Shown: positions 1-4,930 of the stretch, one piece after another
Layout: each line of letters starts with the position of its first letter
How positions within the stretch are numbered: the stretch's first letter is position 1
From: Deltaproteobacteria bacterium
GTDB taxonomy: Bacteria; SAR324; JACQKK01
Assembly (NCBI GenBank): GCA_029879595.1
Contig: JAOUPZ010000054.1
Coordinates: 1 to 12,177, forward strand
DNA length: 12,177 nt
Reading direction: 5' to 3'
Notes under the pieces: generated by a model
Database searches by the model: none
Told to the model about the DNA's origin: nothing
The model's input: the letters and a program-made list of their open reading frames with translations, nothing else
Position numbers and translations under genes: made by a program

Positions 1-1419
1 CAGAACGGCACAACGGCCATCATGCACATGAAGGGCGCTCCGGAGGTGGTGGAAAAATTCTGCAACAGGTGGCTGGGGCCGGATGGAGAGCAACCCCTGG
101 ATGAAGGTATGCGCCAGCGGATCCACGAGGAAAACCGGTACCTGGCCAGTCAGGGCTTCCGGGTTCTGGCTGTCGCCAGCAGGGATGTGCCCAAAAAAGA
201 AGTCGTCGATGAAAAGCTGAGGGATTTTACCGGTGACATGCTGTTCATGGGCCTGGTGGGGTTGATGGACCCGCCCCGCCCGGAGGCCCGCGAGGCCATA
301 AAGCTATGCCGCAAGGCCGGCATCCAGGTCAAGATGATCACCGGCGACCAACCCGAAACAGCCAAGGCGGTGGCCCATGAACTGGGATTGGACCGCCGGG
401 TGGTCACCGGAATTGAACTGGACAAAATTCCCGAAGATCAGCTCGCCGATGAAATGGAGCGCCTGGACGTATTCGCCCGGGTTTCGCCGGAGCACAAGGT
501 AAAGATCGTCAAAGCCCTCAAGTCCAAGGGTCATGTGGTGGCCATGACCGGCGACGGGGTGAATGACGCCCCGGCCCTGAAAGGGGCGGATATCGGGGTT
601 TCCATGGGAATAACCGGCACGGAGGTGGCCAAGGAGGCCTCGTCCATGGTGCTGACCGATGATAATTTCGCCACCATCGTCAGGGCCGTCAAGGAGGGAC
701 GGGGCATTTACGACAACATCGTAAAGTTCGTCCGGTTCCAGCTTTCCACAAACCTGGGGGCCATTTTTACGGTGCTTTCGGCCCTTCTGCTGGGACTTCC
801 CGAGCCTTTCAACCCCATCCAGATACTCTGGATCAATATCATCATGGACGGCCCCCCGGCCATGTCCCTGGGGGTTGATCCGGCAGCCGATGATGTAATG
901 GAACGCCCGCCACGCGACCCGGTGGACCGAATCCTGAAGTTTCAAAGGCTGCTCAGACTGGTGTTTTTCGGAATAGTGATGACCGTGGGATCGCTGGGAG
1001 TGATGATTCACATTCTCCAGTCAGGACCAGCCGGGGCGGAAACCGAGCTTAGGGCCGCCACCATGTCCTTCACCACCTTTGTGTTTTTCCAGTTCTTCAA
1101 CGCATTCAATGCCCGCTCTGAGACAGGCACGACGTTCAATCACCTGTTCTTTACCAACCGGGCCCTGTGGGGTTCGCTCTCGGCCGTGATTACATTGCAG
1201 GTGCTGGCCATGAACCTGCCCTTTTTGCGGGAAGTGTTCCACACCACAGCCCTGAGCCTTGAGGACTGGCTGCTGACCATCGGCGCGGCTTCCTCCATTC
1301 TGGTGCTGGAGGAAGCAAGGAAGCTCCTCGTCTTGGTATGGAGAAAGTTGAATCCTCCGCCGGAGCCTCCCCCGGTAAATACCGAGGAAGGCACTTTCAA
1401 ACCCCTGCGGCGCTCATAA
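1..1419 (+). CDS. Ca2+/Mn2+ P-type ATPase (SPCA/PMR1-like), 5' truncated by window edge
   Basis: The frame is open from base 1, so the gene continues upstream; 472 C-terminal residues are visible. It would use ATP to move Ca2+ and possibly Mn2+ across the cytoplasmic membrane. The visible part begins in the nucleotide-binding domain (KGAPE, bases 31-45), then has the HAD hinge motifs TGDQPETA (from base 340) and TGDGVNDAPALKGADIG (from base 547), and about six C-terminal membrane segments. The phosphorylated DKTGT loop lies off the window. In M5-M6 the segments QLSTNLGA and ILWINIIMDGPPAMSLGVDP resemble the secretory-pathway SPCA/PMR1 pumps more than SERCA: the SERCA site-I glutamate in M5 is Ala here, and M6 keeps Asn and Asp (N-x-x-M-D). 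That suggests one transported ion per cycle. The family assignment rests on remembered homologues. The C-terminal tail after the last helix is proline-rich. No clear terminator follows. Confidence 0.9.
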   Translation, partial: QNGTTAIMHMKGAPEVVEKFCNRWLGPDGEQPLDEGMRQRIHEENRYLASQGFRVLAVASRDVPKKEVVDEKLRDFTGDMLFMGLVGLMDPPRPEAREAIKLCRKAGIQVKMITGDQPETAKAVAHELGLDRRVVTGIELDKIPEDQLADEMERLDVFARVSPEHKVKIVKALKSKGHVVAMTGDGVNDAPALKGADIGVSMGITGTEVAKEASSMVLTDDNFATIVRAVKEGRGIYDNIVKFVRFQLSTNLGAIFTVLSALLLGLPEPFNPIQILWINIIMDGPPAMSLGVDPAADDVMERPPRDPVDRILKFQRLLRLVFFGIVMTVGSLGVMIHILQSGPAGAETELRAATMSFTTFVFFQFFNAFNARSETGTTFNHLFFTNRALWGSLSAVITLQVLAMNLPFLREVFHTTALSLEDWLLTIGAASSILVLEEARKLLVLVWRKLNPPPEPPPVNTEEGTFKPLRRS

Positions 1420-1547
1420 GGCGCTGAAACATCCTTCCGTATCCCGTTATATCCTGGCAACTTCAGGCCATCTCAACCGACAATGGACATAGCCCCAGGT
1501 CAGAACAGAAACCCCGCGCCGCTGAGCCCCGGATGGGTGGACGGCCC

Positions 1548-2300
1548 ATGAGCGGCGGCGACAGGATACTGTTCGTGGGCGATATTCAGGGCTGCCCGGA
1601 AGAACTGGCGGAGCTTCTGGATGTCTCCGGTTTCAGGCCGGGGCGGGACAGGCTGATTCCACTGGGAGACACCATAAACCGGGGGCCGGACAGCCCCGGC
1701 GTACTACGGCTGCTGGAGGAGTGCCGGGCGGAGCCCATCCAGGGCAACCATGAGCGGGCCATGCTTAAAATTGGCTCCGGTGCGCCGGGAGCCACCGGTG
1801 AGGAACTGCTGGCCTCGGCACCGGACTGGGCCCGCAAGCCCGGCTCGGCCTTTGAGCAGCTTCTGAAGGCGGGAATGTGGGAGGACGCGCTGGAAAAGTT
1901 CGCCCGGATGCCCCTGGTGCGCCAGGGCGAGGACTGGGTGGCCGTCCATGCCGGGCTGCATCCCGTACTGCCCCCTGAAGATACCGACCCGGAGTTTCTC
2001 ACCCATGTGCGCTGGTGCGATCCACAGGGCGTCATGCCCAGCGGCATTTCCGGCAGCCAGTTGGAGTCCCCGCCGGGGCATCAACCCTGGTTTGACTATT
2101 ACCGGGGGGAGAAAACCGTGTTGTTCGGCCACTGGGCCCGCCGGGGGCTGACCTCGCTGCCCAGGGTCTGGGGGCTGGACTCGGGCTGTGTCTTCGGCCG
2201 GAAGCTCAGCGGACTGTGGTGGCCCGAACAGCGTCTGATCCAGGTGCAGGCCCGCCGGGAGTACTATCCGCCCGGCGGATTCAGGACGGCTCAGAGCTGA
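1548..2300 (+). CDS. ApaH-like metallophosphatase (PPP/calcineurin superfamily)
   Basis: Predicted cytoplasmic dinuclear-metal phosphoesterase. The family includes symmetrical Ap4A hydrolase (ApaH) and bacterial PPP-type Ser/Thr phosphatases. Motifs appear in canonical order (numbering from the ATG at 1533): GDIQG 16-20, GDTINRG 45-51, GNHE 71-74, HAGLHP 139-144, then GHWARRG and GLDSGCVFGRKLSGLWW near the C-terminus, the last being typical of ApaH. The usual GDxHG histidine is Gln, which I recall also occurs in some ApaH proteins. Two in-frame ATGs are possible (1533 and 1548). I prefer 1548, because a GGTGGA stretch lies about 5 bases upstream and the fold's first beta strand follows directly. 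The 3' end overlaps the convergent selenoprotein-like gene by 20 bases. The substrate could be Ap4A or a phosphoprotein; sequence alone does not decide. Confidence 0.85.
   Translation: MSGGDRILFVGDIQGCPEELAELLDVSGFRPGRDRLIPLGDTINRGPDSPGVLRLLEECRAEPIQGNHERAMLKIGSGAPGATGEELLASAPDWARKPGSAFEQLLKAGMWEDALEKFARMPLVRQGEDWVAVHAGLHPVLPPEDTDPEFLTHVRWCDPQGVMPSGISGSQLESPPGHQPWFDYYRGEKTVLFGHWARRGLTSLPRVWGLDSGCVFGRKLSGLWWPEQRLIQVQARREYYPPGGFRTAQS
2266..2280 (-). other. Inverted repeat immediately after the terminal UGA of the selenoprotein-like gene
   Basis: A 15-bp inverted repeat (7-bp arms ATCCGCC/GGCGGAT with one central base) begins directly after the final UGA at 2283-2281. It also lies inside the 3' end of the convergent ApaH-like gene. 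A hairpin with a 3-nt loop would be centred about 8 nt after the UGA, too close to act as a SECIS, and there is no U-tract. It may help termination or mRNA stability, or be incidental. Confidence 0.4.
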
Positions 2301-3114
2301 AGTCGTGCCGTTTCCAGCGATAGGGAGACTCCAGCATTTCTCCCGGTGTTTTCGAGTTTTCCAGCAAATCCAGCAAATCCAGCAGAATCCTGCGGTGCTG
2401 GGCCGTATTTCCCGGCTCACCCAGGGGATGGCCAAAGGGGTAACGCAGCAGAAGTGTGCGTGGAGGGCGCACCTGGGCGGTAACTTCCCTGGCCATGGAA
2501 ATCCCGGCGGTGGGGATGCCCAGTGATTCAACTTCACGCTGTACCAGACCGACCGTCTGGTGGCAGAGCCCTCAGGCGGGGGTGAACAAAACCACGTCCA
2601 CGCCATCCTCGGAAAGCCTGCGGGCCACTTCCGGGGCGGTTTCCTTCCTTAGTTTTTCAAGGTGCGGGCCTTCCATGTGCCCCATGAGGCTGTAATGCCG
2701 GGGAGCCACCTTTCCGATCACGCCCTCTCCGCCATCCTCGCCGGAAAGTGACCGCAGCACCCTGAGCGGCAGCACCACGTCAATGTCGGCATCGGCGTCC
2801 TTGTGGTCGTAGTAATCATGGGTGATCATCAGATCCTGCGCCGGAGTATCGGAGGGAATGACCCTGTAGGAGGCATCCCCCTGGGGATCGCCCATATCGA
2901 ACGGTTTCTCGGAAACAAGATGCACCCCCCCGGTGGTCACCAGGGCCACCCGGCATTCGGCCAGGGGTTTTTTCAGCCCGACCCAGGGAACATTCGCCAT
3001 TTCGTCCGCCCCGGCCTCGGTCTGGAATCCCCGGGACCAGAAACGCTGCACGACGGGCAGCCGGAACAGCCAGAATGCCAGGCGGCTGCCCAGGCTCTTT
3101 TCGCTTTGTGTCAT
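2281..3114 (-). CDS. GrdB/PrdB-like selenoprotein, UxxC redox motif, in-frame TGA read as selenocysteine
   Basis: Two open segments in the same frame (3114-2575 and 2571-2284) are separated by a single TGA at 2574-2572 (codon 181). Read through, the product has 277 residues. The local sequence is FTPA-U-GLC-HQTVGLVQREVE, so the UGA supplies the first residue of a U-x-x-C motif (U181, C184). This matches the UxxC of the glycine/sarcosine/betaine and D-proline reductase selenoprotein B family, whose non-seleno relatives use CxxC. Family-like stretches occur on both sides of the UGA: ITHDYYDHKDADADIDVVLPL and IGKVAPRHYSLMGHM before it, RYPFGHPLGEPG after it. The length is nearer PrdB than full GrdB. 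A SECIS-like hairpin follows the UGA. The start has AAGGAG 5 bases upstream. No grdA/C/D/E or prdA genes are nearby, so the substrate is unknown; a redox role is inferred. A pseudogene or sequencing error is the alternative, but homology continuing in frame argues against it. Confidence 0.82.
2543..2561 (-). promoter_or_regulatory. Bacterial SECIS-like stem-loop downstream of the in-frame UGA
   Basis: On the mRNA, after UGA (2574-2572) come 14 nt, then a perfect 7-bp stem ACCAGAC/GUCUGGU closing a 5-nt loop GGUCG. The loop starts exactly 17 nt after the UGA. Bacterial SECIS elements lie within the coding region just after the UGA, with a small apical loop carrying G in its first positions. 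The E. coli fdhF element, as I remember it, also has 17 nt before its loop and a GGUC core. The element would bind SelB and deliver Sec-tRNA. Pairing was done by eye; folding energy was not computed. Confidence 0.75.
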
Positions 3115-3190
3115 ATTCGCTCCTTCGGATACGTCATGGTGTGTTCCCGGGGCTCCATTGGAGGGCCGCCGGGAAAAAATAAATCGGGGC

Positions 3191-3937
3191 CTACAGGACC
3201 ACCGGCAAAGGCCCGGCCAACTCCAGCCGGCTGGTGCTGATCCGGGTCCAGCAGGCCAGCACCATCACCCCGGCCCGGGCCGCGCTCCGCAGCGCCTCCC
3301 CGTATGCCGGGTCGATATCATCGGCCGGGGCAAACCGCCGGCAGTCCATCCGTTGTACCACAAACAGCACCGCGGCCCGGTTGCCCTGGGCCACCTGGGC
3401 GGAAAGTTCGCGCATATGCCTGCTGGCCCGGGTGCTGACGGCATCGGGAAAGGCGGCCTCCCCCCCGCGCCCCAGGGAGACGTTCTTCACCTCCACATAA
3501 AGCGGCGGGTCCTGACCCCCCTCCAGCAGAATATCCACCCGGCTGGACTCCCCGTAAGGCACCTCGCGGCGCAGCAGAGGATAGCCCGCCAGTTCGGGAA
3601 TGCGCCCCGCTGTGATGGCTTCTGCGGCCAGCGTGTTGGCCCTTACGGTGTTCACACCGGTAAGCGAACCTTCGGACTCCACCAGCTCCCAGGTGTACTT
3701 CAGCCGGCGGCGGGGGTTGTCGCTGCGGGAAACCCAGGCCCCCGCCCCGGGCTGGAGGCAGCCCAGCAGGCTTCCCGTGTTGGGGGTATGGGCGGTTATC
3801 AGCAACGGCCCCGGGCCAACATCGTCAACGCCGGTTTCTCCCGGGGGTACCTGCCCCGGATCCAGTTCTATATCGACCAGAAACCTCTGATAGCGCCTGA
3901 CCAGACGGCCCTGCAACAGCGGTACGGAAAATTCCAT
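3191..3937 (-). CDS. sfsA: SfsA family protein (sugar fermentation stimulation protein A)
   Basis: A 248-residue protein, close to the usual ~234, with the family hallmarks: HTPNTGS (50-56), RVDILL (133-138), YVEVKNVSL (147-155), and FPDAVSTRASRHMREL (163-178). The family pairs an N-terminal OB-like domain with a nuclease-like C-terminal fold. E. coli SfsA was linked to maltose metabolism and DNA binding, but its biochemical role remains poorly defined. The RVDILL and EVKN elements are the nuclease-like core. The ATG at 3937 is the only possible start, because an in-frame stop lies six codons upstream at 3955-3953. It has no convincing Shine-Dalgarno sequence. It sits between the MoaD/ThiS-like gene (97 bases upstream) and the selenoprotein-like gene (76 bases downstream), all on the minus strand. 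Confidence 0.93.
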   Translation of the reverse strand: MEFSVPLLQGRLVRRYQRFLVDIELDPGQVPPGETGVDDVGPGPLLITAHTPNTGSLLGCLQPGAGAWVSRSDNPRRRLKYTWELVESEGSLTGVNTVRANTLAAEAITAGRIPELAGYPLLRREVPYGESSRVDILLEGGQDPPLYVEVKNVSLGRGGEAAFPDAVSTRASRHMRELSAQVAQGNRAAVLFVVQRMDCRRFAPADDIDPAYGEALRSAARAGVMVLACWTRISTSRLELAGPLPVVL

Positions 3938-4012
3938 GGGGTGCCGGGCAGATCAGTTGACAGACATGCGGGTTTCCGGCCCAAGCGGGGCCGTGACTTC
4001 CACTTTTCAGAT

Positions 4013-4038
4013 GCTCCCCTTCAGTCGCTCCCCTTCAG
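4013..4038 (-). repeat. Two 12-bp direct repeats (period 14) at the end of the MoaD/ThiS-like gene
   Basis: The plus-strand word GCTCCCCTTCAG occurs at 4013-4024 and again at 4027-4038, spanning the stop codon of the MoaD/ThiS-like gene. On the mRNA it reads CTGAAGGGGAGC twice, each copy holding a Shine-Dalgarno-like AAGGGGAG, but no start codon with a sustained frame follows. It looks like a small local duplication. Confidence 0.6.
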
Positions 4039-4325
4039 CCTCCCTCAAGGGCCGAAATCACCATCAGTTCGTCCCCGTTGTGGACCGGGGTCTGCATCCA
4101 TCCCAGGTCCTTCACGTTTACTCCGTTCAGGAAGGCCGCCATCATGGCGTTCAGATCGCCCCGGTCATCCCAAAGCATCAGCCCCAGCCCGGGGTGGATG
4201 GTTCCCAGTTCGGCCAGCACCTCGCCCACGGTCGCCCCGCCGACGAAATGATCGCTTTCACCGTTGGCGAAATCCGCCAGGACCTGGGCCAGCCTGATGT
4301 GCACTTCGGTATTCATCTCTCCCAT
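4035..4325 (-). CDS. MoaD/ThiS-like sulfur-carrier protein with C-terminal Gly-Gly
   Basis: A 96-residue protein ending in EGG, with a beta-grasp pattern: N-terminal beta strand (TEVHIRLAQVLADFA), a central helix (TVGEVLAELGTIHPGLGLML), then FLNGVNV and the strand-loop GDELMVISALEGG. This is the layout of MoaD (molybdopterin synthase small subunit), ThiS and related sulfur carriers. The terminal glycine would be adenylated by a MoeB/ThiF-type E1 and become a thiocarboxylate. No such E1, moaE or thiG is in view, so the pathway (molybdenum/tungsten cofactor, thiamin or other) cannot be decided. ATGs at 4325 and 4316 are both possible; TGGAG lies just upstream of the first. It is the first gene of the minus-strand run, with a TATAAT box close upstream. 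Confidence 0.83.
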   Translation of the reverse strand: MGEMNTEVHIRLAQVLADFANGESDHFVGGATVGEVLAELGTIHPGLGLMLWDDRGDLNAMMAAFLNGVNVKDLGWMQTPVHNGDELMVISALEGG

Positions 4326-4358
4326 TCACTCCATTTGGCATCAATCAAGGGTTGTTTT

Positions 4359-4364
4359 ATTATA
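4359..4364 (-). promoter_or_regulatory. Candidate -10 box for the MoaD/ThiS-sfsA-selenoprotein run
   Basis: A perfect TATAAT is read on the minus strand 34 bases upstream of the MoaD/ThiS-like ATG at 4325, in the AT-rich divergent gap 4326-4491. This gives a short leader of about 25 nt. No good -35 sits at the standard 16-18 base spacing: TTGTCA is 23 bases away and CTGTCA is 14. The call is therefore tentative. Confidence 0.4.
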
Positions 4365-4491
4365 ACGTGAATATTCGCTGACAGGGGTGACAAATTTCAT
4401 AATTACCCGGGCCGGTTATTTTTTATCCCGTATACAATCACCAGCCGGCACTGCCCGGGCCAATAAGACCCATCGGAAAAGGAACCCGTTC

Positions 4492-4908
4492 ATGGAAAAC
4501 AGTTTTATTCTGGACCCCCGCCTGGAAGGGGATACCCTGGAAGTAACGGACCTCCGGCTGTGCCGGGTGCGGCTGATGAACGACCGCGATGTGCCCTGGC
4601 TGATCCTGGTGCCGCGCCGGAGCGGGGTGGTGGAACTGTTCGATCTTTCCGCGGATGAACGGGCTCAGCTGATGGAAGAAACAACGCTGGCCGCAAGGGC
4701 ATTATCCCGGCTGCACAAACCGGACAAGGTAAACCTGGGCGCCCTGGGCAACATGGTGCGGCAGTTCCATGTGCACATTATCGCCCGCTATCAAACCGAC
4801 CGGGCCTGGCCCGGAGCCATCTGGAATACCGGCCCGGCCACCCCCTATGACAGTGCCACCGCCGCCGGAATGCTTGACGCCCTGCGGGCGGAACTGGCCC
4901 GGGGCTGA
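4492..4908 (+). CDS. HIT-domain protein (Ap4A hydrolase-like)
   Basis: A 138-residue HIT-superfamily protein, predicted to be a cytoplasmic nucleotide hydrolase or transferase acting on nucleoside phosphates such as Ap4A. The catalytic histidine motif is QFHVHIIAR (91-99), so the first His of the usual HxHxH is Gln. The adjacent WPGAIW and the N-terminal LMNDRDVPWLILVPRR and LGALGNMV are typical of a COG0537 proteobacterial subgroup in which QxHxHxI is normal. The open frame extends upstream to 4387, but I choose the ATG at 4492: AAAAGGA lies 8 bases upstream, and the conserved FILDPRLEGDT block begins at once. The gene is divergent from the MoaD/ThiS-like gene and convergent with the ABC pair, 13 bases away. 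Confidence 0.9.
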   Translation: MENSFILDPRLEGDTLEVTDLRLCRVRLMNDRDVPWLILVPRRSGVVELFDLSADERAQLMEETTLAARALSRLHKPDKVNLGALGNMVRQFHVHIIARYQTDRAWPGAIWNTGPATPYDSATAAGMLDALRAELARG

Positions 4909-4915
4909 AGCGGCC

Positions 4916-4930
4916 GGGCGCTCAGCGCCC
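4916..4930. terminator. Hairpin in the convergent HIT / ABC transporter junction
   Basis: A perfect 6-bp inverted repeat GGGCGC/GCGCCC closes a TCA loop. On the minus strand the loop is the stop codon of the ABC transporter gene. It lies 8 bases after the HIT stop. No T-run follows on either strand, so it is a weak or factor-dependent termination candidate at best. Confidence 0.35.

Noticed and set aside
2281..2496. Separate small gene downstream of the TGA
   Set aside because: It is in the same frame as the upstream segment and carries the family's C-terminal sequence. Its apparent ATG (2496) falls inside the conserved GISMAREVT region, so it is the tail of the selenoprotein-like gene.
2572..3114. 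Pseudogene with a nonsense mutation at 2574-2572
   Set aside because: The stop is specifically TGA, sits at the redox Cys/Sec position of a UxxC motif, is followed by a SECIS-like hairpin, and both halves remain intact. A sequencing error cannot be wholly excluded.
3977..3993. Hairpin CGGCCC/GGGCCG between the MoaD/ThiS-like gene and sfsA as a terminator
   Set aside because: No U-tract follows on the minus strand, and the genes appear to be one run; GC-rich chance pairing is likely.
2933..4297. Long plus-strand open frame (454 codons)
   Set aside because: It is antisense to the selenoprotein-like, sfsA and MoaD/ThiS genes, is rich in Pro, Gly, Arg and His, and shows no recognisable domain. 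It is a GC-rich shadow frame.
4387..4491. 35-residue N-terminal extension of the HIT protein
   Set aside because: It runs through the AT-rich promoter-like gap. The ATG at 4492 has a good ribosome binding site and starts at the conserved block.
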